Made by a program: the position numbers and the translations under genes. This document shows positions 1-10,078 of a stretch of DNA of 16,706 nt, one piece after another. Below the pieces are notes generated by a model. It searched no databases and was not told where the DNA came from. It worked only from the letters and a program-made list of their open reading frames with translations. The stretch comes from an uncultured Flavonifractor sp. Its GTDB lineage: Bacteria > Bacillota > Clostridia > Oscillospirales > Oscillospiraceae. How positions within the stretch are numbered: position 1 is the first letter of the stretch; each line of letters begins with the position of its first letter. The stretch is taken from positions 1 to 16,706 of the forward strand of contig CAJUDT010000055.1 in NCBI GenBank assembly GCA_910585415.1, given 5' to 3'.

Positions 1-2889
<2,889 letters not shown>

Positions 2890-2989
2890 CGTAGAAAAAA
2901 CACCTCGTTTTCTTTACTGCGGGCGGGAATTTCCCTGGTTTTTCGGGGGCTTTCCCCGCCCATGCTGCTGCTTGTTCGGCAATTCAGAC

Positions 2990-3021
2990 AAAAAGGGGCG
3001 GCGTTTCCGTCTGCAAACGCC
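2990..3021 (-). terminator. Terminator-like hairpin in the rpoB leader (possible attenuator)
   Basis: On the minus strand GGCGTTT (3000-3006 on plus) pairs with AAACGCC (3015-3021) across an 8-nt loop. GCCCC and a run of five T (2990-2994) follow. It lies about 110-140 nt downstream of the predicted rpoB start site and about 100 nt before the rpoB start codon, so a terminator here would cut rpoB mRNA short. The stem is only 7 bp with a C-rich stretch before the T-run, so it may be a weak or partial terminator. An attenuator role is an inference. Confidence 0.4.
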
Positions 3022-3136
3022 CGGGCGCGTGGACTATAATTTCAACATTCCCTCTTGCACTTTTCCGCTGCTCGTGGTAGACTGTTTTTAGAATGGGTGT
3101 GCCTTTGATTCGTGCAATTGGGCATTCAAGCACATC

Positions 3137-3166
3137 AGTATACCATGCTTTTCCCACAATTGTCAA
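3137..3166 (-). promoter_or_regulatory. rpoB promoter, sigma-A type
   Basis: Minus strand: perfect -35 TTGACA (3161-3166), 18-bp spacer, -10 TATACT (3137-3142), five of six matches. Transcription would begin near 3130, leaving a leader of about 240 nt before rpoB. The leader holds a terminator-like hairpin (2990-3021) and, close to the ribosome-binding site, a second long GC-rich fold in which GGGCGGG pairs with CCCGCCC (between about 2922 and 2963). No convincing leader gene was found. Confidence 0.8.
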
Positions 3167-3175
3167 GTGTTTTCT

Positions 3176-3206
3176 GCCGTTCTTTGGAAGAGAACGGCTG
3201 TTTTTT
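3176..3206 (+). terminator. Plus-strand intrinsic terminator upstream of rpoB promoter
   Basis: GCCGTTCT (3176-3183) pairs with AGAACGGC (3191-3198) over a 7-nt loop, and TG plus six T follow (3201-3206). The T-run is only on the plus strand, so it would stop transcription running opposite to the surrounding genes. No plus-strand gene lies to its left. It sits just behind the rpoB -35 box and may block antisense or divergent transcripts from that region; that role is an inference. Confidence 0.55.
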
Positions 3207-3209
3207 CGC

Positions 3210-3290
3210 AAAAAGAAAGCCGCAGGCCCCAAGTGGTCCCCCGCCCGCCGGAGTTCCGGCGCGGGAGGGAGCCGCTTGGGGCCTGTTTTT
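3210..3290 (-). terminator. Terminator after the M18 aminopeptidase, likely bidirectional
   Basis: An 11-bp perfect stem, CAGGCCCCAAG (3223-3233) with CTTGGGGCCTG (3275-3285), encloses a further GC-rich hairpin centred on GCCGG-AGTT-CCGGC. On the minus strand it is followed by GCGGC, TTT, C and TTTTT (T-run at 3210-3218), ending the transcript that leaves the aminopeptidase gene at 3352. On the plus strand TTTTT (3286-3290) follows directly after the stem, so it should work in both directions. Confidence 0.8.
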
Positions 3291-3351
3291 GTGCTGTCAT
3301 GAACCTTAGAAGCCGGATTCACCATGCTTGTACGATGATAACTACCAGTCC

Positions 3352-4761
3352 TTACTTCGCCTCATAGATGGCCTTCATGCCACGGTAGGTCATATAGCAA
3401 TCCAGCTTGGAGACTGTCTCGAAGGGGGCGTGCATACTCAGCACGGGCACGCCCGCGTCCAGGGTATCAATGTCCCGCTCGGCCATATAGCAGGCCACGG
3501 TTCCGCCGCCGCCGGCGTCCACCTTGCCCAGCTCGGCCATCTGCCAGGCCACGCCGGCCTCGTCCAGCACCCGGCGGACATAGCCCACCAGCTCGGCGGA
3601 GGCGTCGGAGGCCCCGCTCTTGCCCCGGGAGCCGGTGTATTTGCACAGGCCCATGCCGTAGTTGATATAGGCGCTGTTGCGCTTCTCGTACACGTCGGCA
3701 AAGTTGGGGTCATAGGCGGCGGTCACGTCGGCGGACAGGCAGAAGGAATGCTCATAGCACACCTTGAGCTGCACCCGCTGGGCGTCACACAGGTCGCTCA
3801 TGAAGGTATCAAAGGCGGCGGACTTCATGCCGGACACGCCGGTGGAGCCAATTTCCTCCTTGTCGGCCAGCATACATACGGCGGTGCGCTCCGGAGTGCC
3901 CAGGTCCAGCAGTGCCGCCAGACAGGCATAGCCGCACACCCGGTCGTCGTGGCCGTAGGCCCCGATGAAGGAACGGTCAAAGCCCAGGTCGGAGGCCTTG
4001 AAATTGGGCACCACCTCCAGCTCGGCGGAGATGAAGTCGGCCTCCACAATACCATACTTCTGGTTGAGCAGGTCCAAAATGGCCAGCTTCACCCGGTCGG
4101 AGCCCTCGTCGTCCTTGAAGGGGCGGCTGCCCACCAGCACGTTCAGAGTCTCGGCGGGAATGGCCTCCCCCAGGGGCTTCTTGGACTGCTCGGCCCCCAG
4201 GTGGGGCAGCAGGTCGTCTACGGTAAAGACCGGGTCGCCGGGGTTGTTTCCAATGGCCACCTGGACTGTGGAGCCGTCCTTCAGGGCGAGGACCCCGTGG
4301 AGCTCCAGGGGAATGGCCACCCACTGGTACTTGCGGATGCCGCCGTAATAGTGGGTTTTGAAGAACGCCATCTCGTTCTCTTCATAGAGGGGGGTGGGCT
4401 TCAGGTCCAGGCGGGGGGAGTCGATGTGGGCGGCGCCGATGTTGACGCCCTCGCTGAGGGACTTGTTCCCCACCACCGCCAGCATGACGGCCTTGCCCCG
4501 GTTCACCCGGTAGAGCTTGTCGCCGGGCTGGATGGCCATGCCACGGGTGAAGGGCTTGAACCCCTTGGCCTGGGCCAGACGGACGGCCTCGGTGACGGCC
4601 TCCCGCTCGGTCTTAGCGGCGTCCAGGTAGTGCTTGTAGTCCTCACAATAGGCGTTCAGCTCCCCCTCCTCGGCCTGACTCAGGCGGTCCCAGCCGTTCT
4701 TGGGCTGGTGGAAGAGGGCTTCCCGGCGGAGCTCGCCGGGGGTCTTTTGCTTTTCATCCAT
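3352..4761 (-). CDS. M18 family aminopeptidase
   Basis: A 469-residue zinc aminopeptidase of the M18 family (aspartyl aminopeptidase / aminopeptidase I type), a cytosolic enzyme that removes N-terminal residues from peptides. Family motifs in order: AAHIDSPR with metal ligands H112 and D114, a HDDR motif at 271-274, KEEIGS with E302/E303 at 301-306, SADV with D345, DAGGGGTVA near 415-423, and MHAPFE with H444. All metal ligands expected for the family appear present. There is no signal peptide. The ATG at 4761 follows AGGAGG at 11 nt. It lies 96 nt downstream of the thrS stop; no strong terminator separates them, so read-through from thrS is likely. The gap also has weak promoter-like sequence (for example TGGTATGGT) that I could not assign with confidence. 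A strong terminator follows. The family is often called apeA/apeB or pepC in annotation; the exact specificity is not readable here. Confidence 0.95.
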   Translation of the reverse strand: MDEKQKTPGELRREALFHQPKNGWDRLSQAEEGELNAYCEDYKHYLDAAKTEREAVTEAVRLAQAKGFKPFTRGMAIQPGDKLYRVNRGKAVMLAVVGNKSLSEGVNIGAAHIDSPRLDLKPTPLYEENEMAFFKTHYYGGIRKYQWVAIPLELHGVLALKDGSTVQVAIGNNPGDPVFTVDDLLPHLGAEQSKKPLGEAIPAETLNVLVGSRPFKDDEGSDRVKLAILDLLNQKYGIVEADFISAELEVVPNFKASDLGFDRSFIGAYGHDDRVCGYACLAALLDLGTPERTAVCMLADKEEIGSTGVSGMKSAAFDTFMSDLCDAQRVQLKVCYEHSFCLSADVTAAYDPNFADVYEKRNSAYINYGMGLCKYTGSRGKSGASDASAELVGYVRRVLDEAGVAWQMAELGKVDAGGGGTVACYMAERDIDTLDAGVPVLSMHAPFETVSKLDCYMTYRGMKAIYEAK

Positions 4762-4857
4762 GTGAAAAAAATCCTCCTTTTATGTGGATACTATTACCAT
4801 ACCACGAATCAAAACTTTTTACCAGGGAAATCCCGACTTTTGAGAAATTGGTCCGGG

Positions 4858-6618
4858 TTATTTGATCTCCCTGCTGTCCACCTCGCTCTGGAGCAGGGCG
4901 GCGAAGGCGTCCAGGCTCATGGCCCCCAGGTCCTCGCCGGTGCGGTGGCGGACGGAGACGGTGCCGTTCTCCATGTCCCGGTCCCCTACCACCAGCATAT
5001 AGGGCACCTTCTCCAAGGTGGCCTCCCGAATCTTTTTGCCAATCTTCTCGCTGCGGTGGTCCACCTCCACCCGGAAGCCCTTGCCGTCCAGGGCGCCGGC
5101 CACGGTGCCCGCGTACTCGGCGGCCCGGTCGGTCACCGGCAGGACCTTCACCTGTACGGGGGCCAGCCAGACCGGGAAGGCTCCGGCAAAGTGCTCGGTA
5201 ATCACACCGATGAAGCGCTCAATGGAGCCCAATACCACCCGGTGAATCATGACGGGCCGGTGTTTCTGGCCGTCCTCGCCGGTGTACTCCAGCTCGAAGC
5301 GCTCGGGCAGCTGGGAATCCAGCTGGATGGTACCGCACTGCCAGGTCCGGCCCAGGGAGTCGGCCAGATGGAAATCCAGCTTGGGGCCGTAGAAGGCCCC
5401 GTCGCCCTCGTTGATGACGAACTCCTTGCCCATGCCGGTGATGGCTTCCTTGAGAATATCCTGATTGCGCTCCCACTCCTCCACGGTGCCGATGTGGTCC
5501 TCGGGCATGGTGGACAGCTCGATGGTGTAGCTCAGGCCGAAGGTGGAGTAGACCTCGTCAAAGAGGCGCACCGTCTCCTGAATCACGTCCTGCATCTGTT
5601 CACGGGTCATGAACACATGGGCGTCGTCCTGGCTGAAGCAGCGCACCCGGAACAGACCGTGGAGGGCCCCGGAGAGCTCATGCCGGTGAACTAGGCCAAT
5701 CTCCCCCACCCGCAGGGGCAGGTCACGGTAAGAATGGGGCTCGCTGGCGTAGACCAGCATACCGCCGGGGCAGTTCATGGGCTTGACGGCAAAATCCACC
5801 TCGTCAATCACGGTGGTGTACATGTTGTTTTTGTAGTGGTCCCAGTGGCCGGAGCGCTCCCAGAGCTGGCGGTTGAGCATGATGGGGGTGGAAATCTCCA
5901 CATAATGATACCGTTTGTGAACCTCTCTCCAGTAGTCCAGCAGGGTGTTTTTCAGGGTCATGCCCTTGGGCAGGAAGAAGGGGAAGCCGGGGCCCTCATC
6001 CCGGAGCATGAACAGGCCCAGATCCTTGCCCAGGCGGCGGTGGTCCCGCTTCTTGGCCTCCTCGATGCGGGCTAAATAGGCGTCCAGCTCGTCCTTCTTG
6101 GGGAAGGCGATGCCGTAAATCCGCTGCAAGGTCTCCCGGTTGGAGTCCCCCCGCCAGTAGGCGGCGTTGCAGGCAGTGAGCTTGATGGCGTTGCCCTTCA
6201 CCCGTCCGGTGGAGTCCAGATGGGGCCCGGCGCACAGGTCGGTGAACTCCCCCTGTTTGTAGAAGGAGATGGCGGCGTCCTCGGGCAGGTCGTCGATCAG
6301 CTCCACCTTAAAGGGCTCCCCCCGGTCCTCCATGAACTTGCGGGCCTCGTCGCGGGGGAGCTCAAAGCGCTCCAGCTTGAGCTTCTCCTTGCAGATTTTC
6401 CGCATCTCTCCCTCTACCTGCTCCAGAATCTCCGGCGTAAAGGGAAAGGGGGAGTCCATGTCATAGTAAAAGCCCTCGTCGATAGAGGGGCCGATGGCCA
6501 GCTTCACCTCCGGGTACAGGCGCTTGACCGCCTGGGCCAGGATGTGGGAGCAGGTGTGCCAATAGGTTTTGCGGTACGTCTCGTTTTCAAAGGTATACTG
6601 ATTGTTTTCTTCGCTCAT
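4858..6618 (-). CDS. thrS: Threonyl-tRNA synthetase, short form without TGS domain
   Basis: Charges tRNA-Thr with threonine. The start is ATG at 6618 with AGGAGGG 7 nt upstream, giving 586 residues; an in-frame ATG at 6711 is rejected because the extension crosses the T-box terminator. Editing domain, residues 1 to about 170: HTCSH (H21, H25) and CAGPH (C129, H133) match the four editing-site residues of E. coli ThrRS (H73, H77, C182, H186). Class II catalytic core, about 195-485: zinc ligands C283 (MNCPGG), H334 (DDAHVF) and H459 (MIHR), and motif 3 GSIERFIG. The anticodon-binding domain fills about 488-586. Compared with the usual 640-residue enzyme the N-terminal TGS domain of about 50-60 residues is missing; the remaining domains look complete. 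A T-box leader with its own promoter precedes it, pointing to induction by uncharged tRNA-Thr. Confidence 0.97.
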   Translation of the reverse strand: MSEENNQYTFENETYRKTYWHTCSHILAQAVKRLYPEVKLAIGPSIDEGFYYDMDSPFPFTPEILEQVEGEMRKICKEKLKLERFELPRDEARKFMEDRGEPFKVELIDDLPEDAAISFYKQGEFTDLCAGPHLDSTGRVKGNAIKLTACNAAYWRGDSNRETLQRIYGIAFPKKDELDAYLARIEEAKKRDHRRLGKDLGLFMLRDEGPGFPFFLPKGMTLKNTLLDYWREVHKRYHYVEISTPIMLNRQLWERSGHWDHYKNNMYTTVIDEVDFAVKPMNCPGGMLVYASEPHSYRDLPLRVGEIGLVHRHELSGALHGLFRVRCFSQDDAHVFMTREQMQDVIQETVRLFDEVYSTFGLSYTIELSTMPEDHIGTVEEWERNQDILKEAITGMGKEFVINEGDGAFYGPKLDFHLADSLGRTWQCGTIQLDSQLPERFELEYTGEDGQKHRPVMIHRVVLGSIERFIGVITEHFAGAFPVWLAPVQVKVLPVTDRAAEYAGTVAGALDGKGFRVEVDHRSEKIGKKIREATLEKVPYMLVVGDRDMENGTVSVRHRTGEDLGAMSLDAFAALLQSEVDSREIK

Positions 6619-6647
6619 TGATATTCCCTCCTGTTTTGGGGCAATGC

Positions 6648-6689
6648 AAAAAATATGCTTCACCCCTGATTGTCTCAGGGGTGAAGCAT
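6648..6689 (-). terminator. T-box terminator hairpin of thrS
   Basis: A perfect 15-bp stem, ATGCTTCACCCCTGA (6655-6669) with its complement (6675-6689), has a 5-nt loop and is followed on the minus strand by AT and six T (6648-6653). It ends 29 nt before the thrS start codon. In the T-box mechanism the competing antiterminator forms around the T-box sequence at 6701-6713 when uncharged tRNA binds. Confidence 0.93.
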
Positions 6690-6901
6690 GTATCATACTC
6701 CACGGTTCCACCCTGCTTGCGGCACAGCTGTGCCGCCGCTTCGTTCTCCGCGCTAACGGGCGGACCCGGCCTGCTTGTTCACAGGCGGCTCAGGGGTGGT
6801 CTGTTGAAAAGTCCGGCTGTCTGGCAGGCGCGCTTTCAGCCCTTGGCGCACCCTCTCTGTCCCGCAGCTGCGGACCCGGTCCCCGTCACGGCCAATTTGA
6901 C
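6648..6901 (-). promoter_or_regulatory. T-box leader of thrS (tRNA-Thr sensing)
   Basis: The leader contains the diagnostic T-box sequence AGGGTGGAACCGTG on the minus strand (about 6700-6713), a strong competing terminator just downstream, and an upstream Stem I region with an AGAGAG element. The likely specifier is ACC, a threonine codon: minus strand ACC ACC CCT GAGC at 6800-6787, two ACC codons in a row (6798-6800 and 6795-6797), either of which could be read. The promoter at 6908-6936 places the transcript start at about 6901. Uncharged tRNA-Thr would stabilise the antiterminator and allow thrS expression. Confidence 0.93.
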
Positions 6902-6907
6902 GGGGAT

Positions 6908-6936
6908 ACTATACCACCCCATACCGGAATTGTCAA
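6908..6936 (-). promoter_or_regulatory. thrS promoter
   Basis: Minus strand: perfect -35 TTGACA (6931-6936), 17-bp spacer, -10 TATAGT (6908-6913). It lies 24 nt past the stop codon of the DUF3795 gene, with no terminator in between, so thrS RNA can start here and can also come from upstream read-through. Confidence 0.85.
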
Positions 6937-6960
6937 GCCGGAAGTTCCCGGCCGCCCAGA

Positions 6961-7293
6961 TTATCCCCGCAGATGGTCCCGGGCGTCGGGATTCTGTGCA
7001 AAAATCTCCCCGACCATCTGGCATTGCTCCAGGTCCGGGCAGTCCCCGCAGGTCGCCGCGCCGCGTTTCCGCGCACACTGGCGAACCTCGCAGAGGTGTT
7101 CGCAGTACACCGTTTTGACCCCGTCCACACGGCACCCCTCGCAGTTGATGTGTTCTGGGAGAATGGGGGCCTGATTGGCCTCCGCCCACGCCTTCGCGGT
7201 CTTTTCCCGCAGGGCCTGATCGTCGTGGATGGTGGCCAGATAGGCGTCGCATTGCGCACAGTCCAGCCCACAGTATCCAATCATCGCCTTCAT
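6961..7293 (-). CDS. DUF3795-type cysteine-rich small protein
   Basis: A 110-residue soluble protein starting MKAMIGYCGLDCAQCDAYLA, the hallmark opening of the DUF3795 family, whose function is not known. It has 11 cysteines (C8, C12, C15, C51, C54, C64, C68, C73, C82, C85, C91), mostly in CxxC-like pairs, which suggests a metal-binding (zinc or iron-sulfur) protein; that is an inference. There is no signal peptide or membrane segment. The ATG at 7293 is supported by AGGAGG 6 nt upstream. It begins 60 nt after the valS stop with no terminator between, so it is probably co-transcribed with valS under the valine T-box. The thrS promoter follows 24 nt after its stop. Confidence 0.85.
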   Translation of the reverse strand: MKAMIGYCGLDCAQCDAYLATIHDDQALREKTAKAWAEANQAPILPEHINCEGCRVDGVKTVYCEHLCEVRQCARKRGAATCGDCPDLEQCQMVGEIFAQNPDARDHLRG

Positions 7294-7353
7294 GGTCTGC
7301 CTCCTGTCTATATCCCCGCCGGGCCTCGGAATATTCTGGCGGATGGTCCGTCC

Positions 7354-10011
7354 TTACAGCGCCGCCGCCGACTGCTCCAGCTGCTCCACCAGAGCCCGGA
7401 GCTTCTCTGCCCGCTCCCGCTCGGCCTCCACCACCTGGGCGGGGGCCTTGCTGACAAAGCCGGGGTTGTTCAGCTTGGCCTCCAGCTTCTCCAGCTCGGC
7501 CCGGTTCTTTTTCAGCTCCTTGGCCACCCGGGCCCGCTCCTTGCCCAGGTCCACCAGCTCCGCCAGAGGCATGAACAGCCGGGCGGCGTGGGTGATGACC
7601 TCCACCATGCCCGCCTGAGCGGCCTGGTCGGAGGTCCCGGCGGCAGCCGTACCCTCCACCGTCACGTCGCTGGCGTGGGCCAGACGCTTGAGGAAGGGGA
7701 TACCGGCGGTAAAGGCGTCCCGCTCCAGAGTGGCCACGGTCAGGTGCGCTTTCTTGGAGGGGGGTACGTTCATCTCCGACCGGCGAGCCCGGACGGCCCG
7801 GATGGCGTCCATGACCAGCTCCATGTCCCGCTCCTCCGCCGGGAAGGACAGCTCCTCCCGCGCCTGGGGCCAGTCCTGGAGCATCAGATACCCCTGCTTC
7901 TCCCCGGCCCGACGGGGCAGGGCCTGCCAGATTTCCTCGGTGATAAAGGGCATGAAGGGATGCAGGAGCTTCAGGACCTCCAACAGAACGTAGCACAGCA
8001 CCTGCTGGGCCTGCTCCTTGGCGGCGGGGTCCTCCCCCTGGAGGCGGGCCTTGGTCATCTCAATATACCAGTCGCAGTAGCTGTCCCAGATGAAGTCGTA
8101 GACCTTCTGGGCGGCTACGCCCAGCTCGTAGCGGTCCATATTCTCACTGACCTGGGGAATCAGGCTGTTGAGCTTGGACAAAATCCACTTGTCCTCCAGC
8201 TCCAGCTTCTCCGGCAGGGCGCACTGGTCAATGGTGAGGTTCATCATCACGAACCGGCTGGCGTTCCAAATCTTGTTGGCAAAATTGCGCATGGCCTCAC
8301 AGCGCTCGGTGTAGAACCGCATATCGTTGCCGGGGGAGTTGCCGGTGACCAGATTGAAGCGCAGGGCGTCCGCGCCGTACTGCTCGGCCATCTCCAGGGG
8401 GTCAATGCCGTTGCCCAGGGACTTGGACATCTTGCGGCCCTTGTCGTCCCGAATGAGGCCGTGAATAAAGACCGTGTGGAAAGGGGGCTTCCCGGTGTGC
8501 TCGCAGGCAGAGAAAATCATCCGGGCCACCCAGAAGAAAATGATATCGTACCCGGTGACCAGCACGTCTGTGGGATAGAAATACCGCAGGTCTTCGGTTT
8601 CCTCCGGCCACCCCAGGGTGGAGAAGGGCCACAGCGCCGAGGAGAACCAGGTGTCCAGTACGTCGTCCTCCTGACGGATTTTTGCGGAGTGGCAGTGCTG
8701 GCATTCGGTGGGGTCGTTCTCAGAGACGGTGATTTTCCCGCACTCCTCACAGGTCCAGGCGGGAATGCGGTGGCCCCACCACAGCTGCCGGGAGATGCAC
8801 CAGTCCCGGACGTTCTCCATCCAGTTGGTATAGGTCTTGGAGAAGCGCTCAGGGACGAATTTTGTCTCCCCCTCGTTGACCACCCGCAGGGCCTCGCGGG
8901 CCAGGGGCTCCATTTTTACGAACCACTGGGCGGAAATCAGGGGCTCCACGTCGTGGTGGCAGCGGGAGCAGGTGCCGACATTGTGCTGGTGGGGCTCCAC
9001 CTTCACCAGCCAGCCCCCGGCCTCCAGGTCGGCCACAATGGCCTTGCGGGCCTCATAGCGGTCCATGCCGGAGTAGCGCCCATAGCCCTCCACCACCTTG
9101 CCGCTGTCGTCCAGAACCCGGATGGTCTCCAGATTGTGCCGCAGGCCCACCTCAAAGTCGTTGGGGTCGTGGGCGGGGGTCATTTTCACGCAGCCGGTGC
9201 CAAATTCCAGGTCCACGTATTCGTCGGCCACAATGGGCATTTCCCGGCCCACCAGGGGCAGGATGCACTTTTTGCCCACAAGGCCCGTATAGCGCTCGTC
9301 GGCGGGGTTGACGGCCACGCCGGTATCTCCCAGCATAGTCTCCGGCCGGGTGGTGGCCACAATGACATACTTGCCTTCCTCCCCCTGGATGGGGTAGCGG
9401 ATGTGCCAGAGGTTTCCGGGCTTGTCCTGGTACTCCACCTCCACGTCGCTGAGGGCGGTGACACAGTGGGGACACCAGTTGATGATACGGGAGCCCTTAT
9501 AGATGAGCCCCTTTTCATAGAGGCTTACGAACACATGCCGGACGGCCTTGGACAGCCCCTCGTCCATGGTAAAGCGGGAGCGCTCCCAGTCGCAGGAGAC
9601 GCCCATCTTCTTCTGCTGCTCCACAATGCGGGCCCCGTACTTGGCCTTCCAGTCCCACACCCGCTCCAAAAACTTCTCCCGGCCCAGGTCGTACCGGCTG
9701 AGGCCCTCGTTCTCCCGAAGATTTTCCTCCACCTTGGCCTGCGTGGCGATACCGGCATGGTCACAGCCGGGCACCCAGAGGGCGGCATAGCCCTGCATCC
9801 GCTTGAAGCGGATGAGGATGTCCTGAAGGGTGCAGTCCATGGCGTGGCCCATGTGCAGCTGACCCGTCACGTTGGGGGGCGGCATGACGATGGTAAAGGG
9901 CTTTTTGCCGGGGTCCCGGACGCCCCGGGAACACCCGTCCTGCTCCCAGGCGGCATAAATGCGGCCCTCCACCTCCTGGGGCTCATAAACCTTTGGCAGT
10001 TCTTTTTTCAT
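7354..10011 (-). CDS. valS: Valyl-tRNA synthetase
   Basis: Charges tRNA-Val with valine; a class I synthetase of 885 residues, the usual length. Catalytic HIGH-type motif HMGH at 53-56 after PPPNVTG; KMSKS at 527-531 followed by LGNGIDP. The CP1 editing domain lies about 145-345, including GTGCVKMTPAHD at 271-282. DWCISRQLWWGHR starts at about 403, and cysteine pairs (348/351, 421/424, 437/440) may bind zinc. The C-terminus, about 815-885, is the charged coiled-coil tRNA-binding arm typical of ValRS. The start is ATG at 10011 (MKKELPKVYEPQEVEG, as in other ValRS); the longer reading to 10113 crosses the T-box element. The nearest Shine-Dalgarno-like sequence, AAGGAAG, is about 17 nt from the ATG, so translation signals are weak. 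A valine T-box leader precedes the gene and DUF3795 follows it. Confidence 0.97.
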   Translation of the reverse strand: MKKELPKVYEPQEVEGRIYAAWEQDGCSRGVRDPGKKPFTIVMPPPNVTGQLHMGHAMDCTLQDILIRFKRMQGYAALWVPGCDHAGIATQAKVEENLRENEGLSRYDLGREKFLERVWDWKAKYGARIVEQQKKMGVSCDWERSRFTMDEGLSKAVRHVFVSLYEKGLIYKGSRIINWCPHCVTALSDVEVEYQDKPGNLWHIRYPIQGEEGKYVIVATTRPETMLGDTGVAVNPADERYTGLVGKKCILPLVGREMPIVADEYVDLEFGTGCVKMTPAHDPNDFEVGLRHNLETIRVLDDSGKVVEGYGRYSGMDRYEARKAIVADLEAGGWLVKVEPHQHNVGTCSRCHHDVEPLISAQWFVKMEPLAREALRVVNEGETKFVPERFSKTYTNWMENVRDWCISRQLWWGHRIPAWTCEECGKITVSENDPTECQHCHSAKIRQEDDVLDTWFSSALWPFSTLGWPEETEDLRYFYPTDVLVTGYDIIFFWVARMIFSACEHTGKPPFHTVFIHGLIRDDKGRKMSKSLGNGIDPLEMAEQYGADALRFNLVTGNSPGNDMRFYTERCEAMRNFANKIWNASRFVMMNLTIDQCALPEKLELEDKWILSKLNSLIPQVSENMDRYELGVAAQKVYDFIWDSYCDWYIEMTKARLQGEDPAAKEQAQQVLCYVLLEVLKLLHPFMPFITEEIWQALPRRAGEKQGYLMLQDWPQAREELSFPAEERDMELVMDAIRAVRARRSEMNVPPSKKAHLTVATLERDAFTAGIPFLKRLAHASDVTVEGTAAAGTSDQAAQAGMVEVITHAARLFMPLAELVDLGKERARVAKELKKNRAELEKLEAKLNNPGFVSKAPAQVVEAERERAEKLRALVEQLEQSAAAL

Positions 10012-10045
10012 CTGTGTCGTTCCACTCGCTTCCTTATAAAATAGC

Positions 10046-10078
10046 AAAACGCCCCAGACCGTGTGCCGGTCCAGGGCG
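10046..10078 (-). terminator. T-box terminator hairpin of valS
   Basis: Minus strand: CGCCCTGGACC (10068-10078) pairs with GGTCTGGGGCG (10050-10060), 11 bp with two G-U pairs, over a 7-nt loop. Four T follow (10046-10049), then a further T-rich stretch. It competes with the antiterminator that holds the T-box at 10087-10099. Confidence 0.85.

Noticed and set aside
3040..3060. Tiny MLKL-stop reading frame in the rpoB leader
   Set aside because: The purine-rich stretch lies directly against the ATG, too close for a ribosome-binding site, and four codons without a regulatory codon run give no case for a leader peptide.
2984..3325. 113-codon minus-strand ORF upstream of rpoB
   Set aside because: It runs through the aminopeptidase terminator, the rpoB promoter and the leader hairpin, has no Shine-Dalgarno, and resembles no family I know.
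4762..4857. Terminator or promoter between thrS and the aminopeptidase
   Set aside because: Only weak stems and poorly matching -35/-10 pairs are present; none is strong enough to list.
6619..6711. 31-residue N-terminal extension of thrS
   Set aside because: It would translate the T-box terminator hairpin; the ATG at 6618 has an ideal ribosome-binding site and the right N-terminus. It also does not resemble a TGS domain.
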